This document shows positions 53,945 through 62,096 of a stretch of DNA of 64,000 bases, piece after piece. The translations under genes were made by a program, and so were the position numbers. The DNA comes from Aulosira sp. FACHB-615 (GTDB lineage: Bacteria; Cyanobacteriota; Cyanobacteriia; Cyanobacteriales; Nostocaceae): NCBI RefSeq assembly GCF_014698045.1, contig NZ_JACJSE010000014.1, forward strand, positions 62,001-126,000. The letters run 5' to 3'. The notes below the pieces were generated by a model. That model did not search any database. It worked only from the letters and a program-made list of their open reading frames with translations, and was not told the DNA's origin. How positions within the stretch are numbered: the first letter of the stretch is position 1; the number at the start of each line of letters is the position of its first letter.

Positions 53945-54463
53945 ATGTCTCCCCTTGTCGGTATTATCATGGGCAGCGACTCTGATTTGCCCACTATGAA
54001 AGATGCGATCGCAGTTTGCACAGAATTTGGTGTAGAAACAGAAGTGGCGATAGTTTCTGCCCATCGTACCCCAGAACGGATGGTGCAGTATGCCCAAACC
54101 GCCCATGAACGGGGTCTTAAGGTAATTATCGCCGGTGCTGGTGGTGCAGCCCATCTCCCTGGTATGGTAGCTTCTCTTACAGCTTTACCTGTAATTGGCG
54201 TACCTGTGGCTACCCGCAATTTGCAAGGTGTTGATTCTTTATATTCTATTGTCCAAATGCCAGCAGGTATCCCAGTGGCGACAGTCGCCATTGGGAATGC
54301 CAAGAATGCTGGGCTATTAGCTGTACAAATTTTGGCTACTCACCAACCAGATTTATTCGCCAAAGTACAGCAATACCGCCAATCTCTATCGGAATTGGTG
54401 ATGAACAAGCAAGCAAAATTAACACAGCTAGGTTATGAACAATATCTCAAAGAAGAACTTTAA
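53945..54463 (+). CDS. purE: N5-carboxyaminoimidazole ribonucleotide mutase
   Basis: 172 residues. It moves the carboxyl group from N5-CAIR to give CAIR in purine synthesis. Motifs are GIIMGSDSDLPTMKDA, VSAHRTPERM, VIIAGAGGAAHLPGMVA and GVPVATRNLQGVDSLYSIVQMPAGIPVATVAIG. ATG 53945 follows an AAAATCAAAAATC repeat. Its partner purK is not next to it. Confidence 0.96.
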   Translation: MSPLVGIIMGSDSDLPTMKDAIAVCTEFGVETEVAIVSAHRTPERMVQYAQTAHERGLKVIIAGAGGAAHLPGMVASLTALPVIGVPVATRNLQGVDSLYSIVQMPAGIPVATVAIGNAKNAGLLAVQILATHQPDLFAKVQQYRQSLSELVMNKQAKLTQLGYEQYLKEEL

Positions 54464-55326
54464 CCACAGGTGAAGACCTGGATTTCTCACAAGAGAGAAA
54501 TCCAGGGGTGTGGGAGGGGTGGGAAGTGTGGGAGGATGGTGAAGAAATCTTTCCCCCCACACTCCCCACACTCCCCTCTCTCCCCACATCCGCTACCCAT
54601 ACGTGAGAAATTCGGGAAGAGTGTATGGGGTGGGTGTCAGAAAATCTTGCTGACTTTTCTCACCCTTATATATTCAGTGATGATTATCACTTGATTGATT
54701 AAGTAACAATCAATTAATTTTTTTTATAAAAATTTAATATTATTCCAGGATTTTATTTATTGAAGAGGATAAATCCATTTCCTGTAAAGGATGTGGTTTT
54801 TGCTCTCATTATTTTTAGCGTAGTAAAAAACACAATCCTAAAAAAACAGTATCTAAATATACAGAATTGCAATTTTGATAAATAGAAAATCAGTCAAATT
54901 TATTTGTGAGTTCACCAATGTTTAGAACAAGAAGCGTTTGCGGAATTCTTGATATTAGTATAGTCACCATTATCTAAGTGTATTATGCAAATGATGTGTT
55001 AATGTAGGCATATTTTCTGGCAACAATTGGGTTGGCAATTGCCAGCAGTTAAGCACGTCAAACATGATAATTAAAGATTAAAGATTAGGTGAAGAACACT
55101 TGACGGTTGCGGATAATACATAATAATTTCTTAAGGATAACAGAAAAAAATGTTTACATAGAGTTTAGTGAAATTCCTAAACTCATCTTTGGGTTGTTTG
55201 GCTTTCTGGCGTGGAAACAAGTAGTTGAAAATCTGGACAAAAATCGCTGCTTTTGACTAAGAGTATGAGTTTTTTGCTCTAGATGTTTTTCCTTTCAGGA
55301 CGGTATGGAGGGTGAGGTTCAAATTC
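54464..55326. other. Long gap before the first ammonium transporter
   Basis: No gene. A 12-bp hairpin CCTGGATTTCTC/GAGAAATCCAGG (54477-54506) starts 13 bases after the purE stop, without a U-run. It is followed by a GTGGGAGGGGTGGG / CCCCACACTCCCC purine-pyrimidine mirror region (54510-54590) and then an A+T-rich stretch with an NtcA-type site at 54849-54862. A leader of several hundred bases for amt is possible. Confidence 0.5.
54849..54862. promoter_or_regulatory. Perfect NtcA-type site upstream of the first amt
   Basis: GTATCTAAATATAC fits GTA-N8-TAC exactly. A TAAATA-like -10 lies 16 bases downstream (54879-54884) and a TAGAAAAT 20 bases downstream. NtcA-activated promoters usually have the site about 22 bases before the -10. 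The ATG of amt is 464 bases further on. Confidence 0.45.
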
Positions 55327-56925
55327 ATGCAAAGACAAAAATTAAAAACAAAAATCAGGCGATCATCGGCCAGAAATTACGCTAAAAGCACAGGATTTAA
55401 CTCAAAACTCAAGCAGTTAAACTTAGCAATTAAGCGATTGTCTCCCAGTTGGCGGGCTTGTTTACCTTTGGCTTGTTTAATTGTTTTGGGATGGAGTTAT
55501 GTAGCGGTTGCTCAAACTCCAGCGCCTGCGGGGCCAACAACAGCAGATTTAAAAATTGCACTTGATACATTATGGGTGGCGATCGCTGCCTTTTTAGTAT
55601 TCTTTATGAACGCTGGTTTCTGTATGTTAGAAACCGGGTTTTGCCGTCAGAAAAACGCCGTTAACGTTCTCGCCAAAAACTTAATTGTATTTGCCTTATC
55701 GACCGTAGCATTTTGGGCGATCGGCTTTGGCTTAATGTTTGGCGATGGTAATGACTTCATCGGACTCAGTGGCTTTTTCTTACCAGATGATAACAGCCCT
55801 GCAACTGGCGATGCTTATAAAGGAGTATTTAGCGCCCTGAATTGGACAGGTGTTCCTTTAGCAGCCAAATTCTTATTCCAGCTAGTGTTTGCTGGAACCG
55901 CCGCCACAATTGTGTCTGGTGCTGTTGCGGAACGGATTAAGTTTGTAGACTTCTTAATTTTCAGCTTATTACTTGTTGGTATTGCCTACCCCATTACGGG
56001 ACACTGGATTTGGGGCGCTGGCTGGCTGGCAGATATGGGATTTTGGGATTTTGCTGGTTCTACTGTCGTTCACTCAGTTGGTGGCTGGGCTGCGTTGATG
56101 GGAGCCGCATTTTTGGGGCCACGCATTGGGAAATATCAAGATAAGCAAACAGTGGCGCTTCCTGGCCACAATATGAGTATTGCCACCTTGGGTTGCCTAA
56201 TTCTGTGGTTGGGCTGGTTTGGTTTCAACCCTGGTTCTGTGATGGCGGCTGATCCTAATGCAATTACTCACATTGCTTTGACAACCAACATGGCGGGTGC
56301 AGTTGGTGGAATTGCTGCTACTGTTGTGGCTTGGGTGTACTTGGGTAAGCCAGACTTGTCCATGATTATTAACGGAATCTTGGCTGGCTTGGTTGGTATT
56401 ACCGCATCTTGCGCTTACGTCAGCATTCCTAGTTCCATAGTCATTGGCTTGATTGCTGGTATTTTAGTAGTTTTCGCTGTACCATTTTTTGACAAACTCG
56501 GCATTGATGACCCAGTAGGTGCTACTTCAGTCCACCTTGTTTGCGGTATTTGGGGAACTCTTTGCGTTGGTTTATTTTCTGTCGGCCCTGGTGGTTATCC
56601 TTGGATGGTTGACTTAGCAGGTAAACCAGTCGGGCCACATGGTTTATTCGCAGGTGGTGGTTTCGGCACATTAATTCCCCAGATAATTGGTATTCTTGCA
56701 GTTGGGGGAATGACTGTTCTTCTTAGCACCATTTTCTGGTTAGTGCTGAAAGCAACTTTAGGTATTAGAGTTACCAGAGAAGAAGAATTAGAAGGCTTAG
56801 ATATCGGCGAACACGGTATGGAAGCTTATAGTGGATTTTTGAAAGAAGCTAGTCCTGGTGGCTTTTCGGAAGGGACAAGTTCTGGAGAAATTTCATCAGG
56901 TGGTGATTTACCAAGTACTCTGTAA
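55327..56925 (+). CDS. amt: Ammonium transporter (Amt family), copy 1
   Basis: About 532 residues from ATG 55327 (a GTG at 55312 is in frame). It has an unusually long basic N-terminus (about 45 residues) and then a signal-like helix (ACLPLACLIVLGWSYVAVAQ). Eleven membrane helices follow, with Amt signatures FMNAGFCMLETGFCRQKNAVNVLAKN, DFAGSTVVHSVGGWAALMGA and DDPVGATSVHLVCGIWGTL, which contain the twin pore His residues. The tail has LEGLDIGEHGMEAYSGF, the PII-interacting region. It carries NH4+/NH3 into the cell. A terminator follows at 56954-56986. Confidence 0.95.
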   Translation: MQRQKLKTKIRRSSARNYAKSTGFNSKLKQLNLAIKRLSPSWRACLPLACLIVLGWSYVAVAQTPAPAGPTTADLKIALDTLWVAIAAFLVFFMNAGFCMLETGFCRQKNAVNVLAKNLIVFALSTVAFWAIGFGLMFGDGNDFIGLSGFFLPDDNSPATGDAYKGVFSALNWTGVPLAAKFLFQLVFAGTAATIVSGAVAERIKFVDFLIFSLLLVGIAYPITGHWIWGAGWLADMGFWDFAGSTVVHSVGGWAALMGAAFLGPRIGKYQDKQTVALPGHNMSIATLGCLILWLGWFGFNPGSVMAADPNAITHIALTTNMAGAVGGIAATVVAWVYLGKPDLSMIINGILAGLVGITASCAYVSIPSSIVIGLIAGILVVFAVPFFDKLGIDDPVGATSVHLVCGIWGTLCVGLFSVGPGGYPWMVDLAGKPVGPHGLFAGGGFGTLIPQIIGILAVGGMTVLLSTIFWLVLKATLGIRVTREEELEGLDIGEHGMEAYSGFLKEASPGGFSEGTSSGEISSGGDLPSTL

Positions 56926-56953
56926 GTCTCTACATCTTATTGCTGACTAATAT

Positions 56954-56986
56954 CCGCCCATAACTTTTTAGTGGGCGGTTTTTTTT
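56954..56986 (+). terminator. Rho-independent terminator after amt copy 1
   Basis: CCGCCCA (56954-56960) pairs with TGGGCGG (56972-56978), followed by eight T residues. It separates the first amt from the YnfA gene. Confidence 0.85.
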
Positions 56987-57051
56987 ATTCAATATGAGTT
57001 AACAGGTGAGAGGTTACAGGTTACAGATTAACTTTAATATTTGAGTTTTTG

Positions 57052-57378
57052 ATGATGATGAAATCTCTAATATATTTTGTCTGGACTGGTTTATTTGAAC
57101 TAAGCGGATGTTATCTCATCTGGTTGTGGTTAAGACAAGGCCAGTCGTTTTGGTTAGGAATTTTAGGTGGAATTACTTTAGTTTTGTACGGTGTAATTTC
57201 TACTTTTCAACCTGCAAATTTTGGGCGAGTTTATGCGGCTTATGGTGGTGTGTTTATTTTTATGGCAATGCTTTGGGGTTGGCGAGTAGATAAAGTTACA
57301 CCCGATACTTATGACCTGATTGGTACTTGTGTCGCATTACTTAGTGTTCTAATTATCATGTTCGCACCTCGGAACTAA
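57052..57378 (+). CDS. YnfA/UPF0060 small membrane protein
   Basis: About 108 residues with four hydrophobic helices, the SMR-like layout of the UPF0060 family. Motifs are FVWTGLFELSGCYLIWLWLR, GGITLVLYGVISTFQPANFGRVYAAYGGVFI and MAMLWGWRVDKVTPD. Three consecutive ATG codons (57052, 57055, 57058) could serve as start. Some relatives act in toluene or drug efflux; function here is unknown. It sits between the two ammonium transporters with its own spacing, so it may be unrelated to nitrogen. Confidence 0.9.
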   Translation: MMMKSLIYFVWTGLFELSGCYLIWLWLRQGQSFWLGILGGITLVLYGVISTFQPANFGRVYAAYGGVFIFMAMLWGWRVDKVTPDTYDLIGTCVALLSVLIIMFAPRN

Positions 57379-57618
57379 GTGCAATTTCTCTTGTGAATTT
57401 CTCACTGATTATGTGGTGAAGATGCTAACTCAAACTACAGCGTTTTTAAAACCCTTACAGAAATAAGGTGACTCGAAGAATAATATAAAAATTTTATAGA
57501 TACACATTAATTAATATCTGAACAACTATCACAAGGATTATATTTTTGTTAATCTTTTAAAAATCAATACTGTTGGGTATCTTTCACGACAAAAACCAAT
57601 GATAAAAAAGCATGAAAT

Positions 57619-57632
57619 GTAATTAAGTATAC
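57619..57632. promoter_or_regulatory. Perfect NtcA-type site upstream of the second amt
   Basis: GTAATTAAGTATAC fits GTA-N8-TAC. It is only 38 bases before the GTG start at 57670 and 8 before an in-frame TTG at 57640. For ordinary activation the start of transcription would fall about 57667, which is too close to the start codon. It could therefore be a repressor-type site or a chance match. Confidence 0.3.
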
Positions 57633-57669
57633 AAAAAAATTGACTGATGTGAGAAAGGGACAGAAACAA

Positions 57670-59088
57670 GTGTTCAAGAAAGTTTTGACGATCGCGGTTC
57701 TTTCGATATTCCTGTTAGGATGGCCGCTCATAGGTAGTGCTTACGCCCAAACATCAGCAGCCACACCACCTGCGGCTGATACAGGAGATACAGCTTTTAT
57801 GCTGGTATCATCAGCACTGGTTTTGTTGATGACACCAGGATTAGCGTTTTTTTACGGTGGATTTGTGCGATCGCGCAATATCCTCAACACCTTAATGATG
57901 AGCTTTGTGTTGATGGCAATTGTGGGTGTTACCTGGGTTTTGTGGGGCTATAGCTTGGCATTTGCACCAGGAAACGCGATTATCGGTGGTTTACAATGGC
58001 TGGGGTTAAATGGTGTCGGGTTAGAAACAACAAATTATCTCCAAGGTTCCGAACCACAAGAAGTAGTTTCTTATGCTCCGACAATTCCCCATCAGGCATA
58101 CATGATTTATCAAGCCATGTTTGCCATTATCACCCCAGCCTTGATTTCTGGTGCGATCGCGGAACGGATGAGTTTCCGCGCTTACAGTTTGTTTGTCTTA
58201 CTTTGGTCAACCTTTATTTATAGCCCCCTGGCTCACATGGTTTGGGCTAAAGGTGGATTTCTCGGCTTATACGGTGGTTTAGGCGCTCTTGACTTTGCTG
58301 GTGGTACAGTCGTTCACATTAGTTCTGGTGTATCGGCCTTAGTCGCTGCAATTGTTCTCGGCCCCCGCAAAACTCACCCCGACCGCCTCAGCCCGCCTCA
58401 CAACGTACCTTTTATTTTATTAGGTGCTGGCTTGCTGTGGTTTGGTTGGTTTGGGTTCAATGCTGGTAGTGCTTTATCTATTGCTAGTGGAACTTCTGGT
58501 GATGTAGCGACAAACGTAGCAACTACAGCCTTTGTCGCTACTAATACCTCTGCTGCTGCGGGTGCGTTGATGTGGCTGCTTTTAGAAGCATTTCTCCGGG
58601 GTAAACCCACAGCCGTAGGTGCAGCCACAGGTGCAGTTGCAGGTCTGGTTGGTATTACTCCCGCCGCCGGATTTGTTACTCCGTTAGCTGCGATTTTAAT
58701 TGGTTTTATTACTGCTACTGTATGCTTCTATGCCGTCAGTTTCAAACATAAACTCCAAGTTGACGATGCCTTAGATACTTATCCTGTACATGGTGTAGGT
58801 GGTACAGTCGGAGCAATCTTAACCGCTATTTTTGCCACAAGCCAGGTTAATTCCGCAGGTAAAGATGGTGTACTCAAAGGTAACTTTGGTGAACTAGGAG
58901 TAGAACTAGTAGCAATTGTAGTTGCTTATGCGATCGCCGCAGTTGGTACATTTATTATTCTCAAAGTAATCGATGCTACCATTGGTTTGCGTGTTAAAGA
59001 AGAAACGGAAATTCAAGGTTTGGATATCAACGAACACGGTGAGGAAGGTTACAACTCTGAATTTGGTGGGGATAGACCTATTTCTTAA
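57670..59088 (+). CDS. amt: Ammonium transporter (Amt family), copy 2
   Basis: About 472 residues. AAAGGGA at 57654-57660 is nine bases before GTG 57670, which starts a normal signal sequence (MFKKVLTIAVLSIFLLGWPLIGSAYAQ); the open frame runs back to TTG 57640. Amt signatures are LVLLMTPGLAFFYGGFVRSRN, GALDFAGGTVVHISSGVSALVAA and DDALDTYPVHGVGGTVGAIL, with pore His residues, and the C-terminal LDINEHGEEGYNSEF. It has a shorter N-terminus than copy 1 and a Gly-rich phenotype typical of AmtB-like proteins. Confidence 0.95.
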   Translation: MFKKVLTIAVLSIFLLGWPLIGSAYAQTSAATPPAADTGDTAFMLVSSALVLLMTPGLAFFYGGFVRSRNILNTLMMSFVLMAIVGVTWVLWGYSLAFAPGNAIIGGLQWLGLNGVGLETTNYLQGSEPQEVVSYAPTIPHQAYMIYQAMFAIITPALISGAIAERMSFRAYSLFVLLWSTFIYSPLAHMVWAKGGFLGLYGGLGALDFAGGTVVHISSGVSALVAAIVLGPRKTHPDRLSPPHNVPFILLGAGLLWFGWFGFNAGSALSIASGTSGDVATNVATTAFVATNTSAAAGALMWLLLEAFLRGKPTAVGAATGAVAGLVGITPAAGFVTPLAAILIGFITATVCFYAVSFKHKLQVDDALDTYPVHGVGGTVGAILTAIFATSQVNSAGKDGVLKGNFGELGVELVAIVVAYAIAAVGTFIILKVIDATIGLRVKEETEIQGLDINEHGEEGYNSEFGGDRPIS

Positions 59089-59212
59089 TTCCCCAACAGT
59101 TTGCTCATCTCCGCAGATAGTGGTCAATGTAAAAGCAATTACTAAATATAGTGTGACTTTTGCGAACTAGCGGATAAAATTTGAGTCAAATTATTGGCAA
59201 ATTTCGCTAGTC

Positions 59213-60031
59213 GTGACCACTTCTGCAAAAACCTTCCCCACTTGGGCATTGTTATCGTTGGCAACCAACGGCATACTGATGTTGGCGGTCATCCTGCTAA
59301 TTTTGCAAAAGCAGAGATTGACCGCCGTTTTTGGTGGTTCGCCGTCACAGCAAACAATCAATACATCCCAAACTGTCGCACCAGAGTTAGGCCGTCATCA
59401 TCAACTTAATTACCAACAGTGGTTAGATATTCTTAAACAAGAAGCTCAAGCTGCTACTGAAAAAAATCCTGAGCATTTAAGTATCTTGGTGGGAGACTCT
59501 ATCAGCCTCTGGTTCCCCACAGAATTATTACCAGAAAATCGATATTGGCTAAATCAAGCAGTTTCTGGCGAAAACAGTACAGGACTCTTAAAAAGATTAG
59601 ATATATTTGATAGCACTAAACCAGAGGTGATTTTTGTCATGATTGGCATTAATGACCTCATTCGGGGAGAAAGTGATGAAGTGATTTTAGAGAATCTGCG
59701 GCAAATTATCAGATACCTCCGCAAAACTCATCCCACAGCCAAAATAGTTGTTCAGTCGATTTTGCCACATGGCGCAGAAGAAGCCACCTGGGAAGGACGA
59801 GACAAACTTTTAACTATTCCTAATAGTCGCATTCGCTTATTAAATGAACAATTACAACGTATAGCCACTAGACGTAAGGCAAAATATCTCGATTTATATT
59901 CCTTATTTGCTAATCAACAAGGTAATCTCCGCCCGGAACTTTCCACAGATGGTTTACATCTCAGTCCTGCCGGCTATCTGGTTTGGCGGACTGCATTGCA
60001 GATTTATACTACATCGGGGAGTGGAGAGTAG
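59213..60031 (+). CDS. Membrane-anchored SGNH/GDSL hydrolase
   Basis: 272 residues from a GTG start. An N-terminal membrane anchor (about 10-32) is followed by a catalytic domain with block I VGDS96ISLW, block III GIN147DL and block V D246-GLH249-LSPAGY. The active residues are thus Ser96 with Asp246/His249. Likely an esterase or lipase acting on the outer side of the membrane, possibly on polysaccharide acetyl groups. Ends 101 bases before ispH. Confidence 0.9.
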   Translation: MTTSAKTFPTWALLSLATNGILMLAVILLILQKQRLTAVFGGSPSQQTINTSQTVAPELGRHHQLNYQQWLDILKQEAQAATEKNPEHLSILVGDSISLWFPTELLPENRYWLNQAVSGENSTGLLKRLDIFDSTKPEVIFVMIGINDLIRGESDEVILENLRQIIRYLRKTHPTAKIVVQSILPHGAEEATWEGRDKLLTIPNSRIRLLNEQLQRIATRRKAKYLDLYSLFANQQGNLRPELSTDGLHLSPAGYLVWRTALQIYTTSGSGE

Positions 60032-60132
60032 GGAGTGGGGAGTGGGGGAAAATTTTAGACTTTACACTTCATACTTCTAAATTTGGTCTTCACGCGCGAA
60101 AATCAGAAGGAGGAGACACCACAGAGTTAAAC

Positions 60133-61326
60133 ATGGATACAAAAGCTTTTAAACGTTCACTCCAACATTCAGAAAATTACAATCGCAAGGGGTTTGGCCA
60201 TCAAGCCGAAGTCACAACCCAGTTGCAATCTGAGTATCACAGCAGTTTGATTCAAGAAATCCGCGATCGCAATTACAGTCTGCAACGGGGTGATGTTACC
60301 ATCCGGTTAGCCCAAGCTTTTGGGTTTTGCTGGGGTGTAGAACGCGCTGTTGCAATGGCTTACGAAACTCGTCAGCACTTCCCCACCGAACGTATATGGA
60401 TTACTAACGAAATTATCCATAATCCTTCTGTGAATCAGCGAATGCAGGAAATGGAAGTAAAATTCATTCCTGTAGAAACAGGCAAAAAAGACTTTTCGGT
60501 GGTGGACAACAACGATGTAGTTATCCTACCTGCATTTGGAGCCAGCGTTCAAGAAATGCAGATATTACACGATAAAGGCTGCAAAATAGTTGATACAACT
60601 TGTCCTTGGGTATCTAAAGTTTGGAATACCGTGGAAAAGCATAAAAAAATCGATTACACCTCCATTATTCACGGCAAATATAAACATGAAGAAACAGTTG
60701 CAACTAGTTCCTTTGCTGGCAAATATTTAATTGTCCTAAATTTAAAAGAAGCACAATATGTTGCTGACTACATTTTAAATGGTGGTAATCGAGAAGAATT
60801 TTTGCAAAAATTTGCTAAAGCTTGTTCTGCTGGTTTTGACCCAGATCAAGATTTAGAACGGGTGGGAATTGCTAACCAAACTACTATGTTAAAAGGGGAA
60901 ACTGAGCAGCTTGGTAAATTGTTTGAACGGACGATGATGCAGAAATATGGCCCCGACCAGTTAAACGAGCATTTTCAAAGCTTTAATACCATCTGTGATG
61001 CTACCCAAGAACGACAAGATGCCATGTTGGAATTAGTACAACATGAATTAGATTTAATGGTGGTAATTGGTGGGTTTAACTCATCAAATACTACGCAATT
61101 ACAACAAATTGCCTTTGAAAAGGGTATTCCTTCTTACCATATTGATTCCGTAGAACGAATTAAATCTGGTGACGCTATTGAACATCGCCAGTTAAATGGA
61201 GAATTAGCGATCGCCGAAAATTGGCTACCAGCAGGTAAAATCGTCGTCGGTGTGACTTCTGGCGCATCCACCCCCGATAAAGTCGTTGAAGATGTAATCG
61301 AAAAGATTTTCAGCCTCAAAGCTTAA
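60133..61326 (+). CDS. ispH: 4-hydroxy-3-methylbut-2-enyl diphosphate reductase
   Basis: About 397 residues. Last enzyme of the MEP isoprenoid pathway, a [4Fe-4S] enzyme making IPP and DMAPP. Three Cys ligands: GFCWGVERA, TTCPWVSKVW and TICDATQERQ. The cyanobacterial type carries a ~60-residue N-terminal extension. The open frame reaches back to 59983, overlapping the SGNH gene, but that extension reads through GGAGTGGGGAG repeats, so ATG 60133 (MDTKAFKRSLQHSENY) is preferred. AAGGAGGAGA is 16-25 bases before it, a loose spacing. Confidence 0.95.
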   Translation: MDTKAFKRSLQHSENYNRKGFGHQAEVTTQLQSEYHSSLIQEIRDRNYSLQRGDVTIRLAQAFGFCWGVERAVAMAYETRQHFPTERIWITNEIIHNPSVNQRMQEMEVKFIPVETGKKDFSVVDNNDVVILPAFGASVQEMQILHDKGCKIVDTTCPWVSKVWNTVEKHKKIDYTSIIHGKYKHEETVATSSFAGKYLIVLNLKEAQYVADYILNGGNREEFLQKFAKACSAGFDPDQDLERVGIANQTTMLKGETEQLGKLFERTMMQKYGPDQLNEHFQSFNTICDATQERQDAMLELVQHELDLMVVIGGFNSSNTTQLQQIAFEKGIPSYHIDSVERIKSGDAIEHRQLNGELAIAENWLPAGKIVVGVTSGASTPDKVVEDVIEKIFSLKA

Positions 61327-61351
61327 AATTGTTGGACTGACTGTTGAGAAT

Positions 61352-61380
61352 GGGTGTAGGGGTTTTGAAAACCTACACCC
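61352..61380. repeat. GGGTGTAGG hairpin and repeat debris after ispH
   Basis: GGGTGTAGG (61352-61360) pairs with CCTACACCC (61372-61380), followed by GCGTAGCGTCTCCGGCAGGAGAAG repeat sequence related to 18313-18340. A similar ACACCCTTACACCC stretch occurs at 22903-22930. Could act as a weak transcription or stability end for ispH. Confidence 0.5.
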
Positions 61381-61484
61381 TGCTTACTGAGCGCAGCGCC
61401 GCCCTGAGCCTGTCGTTCGCGTAGCGTCTCCGGCAGGAGAAGGGTCGAAGTACACCCCTATACCCCTAAACCCTTCTTCAATAC

Positions 61485-61865
61485 CTATCTTGTATTTTCA
61501 TCTACACTGTTGGCGCTGCGTTTAGCTGTATCAGGATAAACTGAACCCCATTGTTTAACAGCCTCTGCTGATTCTTTCGCAATTCTTTCAGCGCGTTTAC
61601 CAGGGTCATTTTCAGTTTGACGAGCTTCTCTGTTCCACTCACCAGTAGTTTTTGGTCTATCAGCCTTATCCTGATGTACAACTCTATCAAGCTCTCTAGT
61701 GACAGCTTTGGTGTTACCACGCTCAATATTAGCGTTTGTCGTCAAGACTAAAAATCCTACTAATACTACAGCGACAAACTGCTTTACCTGAAATTGATTT
61801 AACAGGGAATTAATACGAGAAAATACCTGAGAAATTAAATGTATCATGACCGGACTGTACTCCAT
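61485..61865 (-). CDS. Small exported or membrane-anchored hypothetical protein
   Basis: 126 residues; Met7 (61847) is an alternative start. One hydrophobic helix (about 28-44, FVAVVLVGFLVLTTNAN) could be a signal or anchor. The rest is hydrophilic and charged (ELDRVVHQDKADRPKTTGEWNREARQTENDPGKRAERIAKESAEAVKQWGSVYPD). The amphipathic helical part resembles small stress-type or KGG-like proteins, but no family is recognised. Preceded by 230 bases without genes; upstream is the helicase. Confidence 0.6.
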   Translation of the reverse strand: MEYSPVMIHLISQVFSRINSLLNQFQVKQFVAVVLVGFLVLTTNANIERGNTKAVTRELDRVVHQDKADRPKTTGEWNREARQTENDPGKRAERIAKESAEAVKQWGSVYPDTAKRSANSVDENTR

Positions 61866-62096
61866 TATCTTGAGGTTTTTGGAGTTAATTGGCTGACTTT
61901 AAATATAAGTTAGTGATGAAATTGAGCTAAAATCTCACCTATTTTGAAACCAATCAACTTTATCCAAGACATATCAAGACTATCTGTAACAAAGGTAAAG
62001 ATTCCTCTAGCAGAAGTCAGAGCTTGATTTCTAGGAGAGTATATTTAATGTTTTACATTCCGACATCTGAATTGTTTTATTTAAAAAACATCTATC

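Noticed and set aside
54477..54506. Terminator of purE
   Set aside because: A 12-bp hairpin without any following T-run; listed as a hairpin only.
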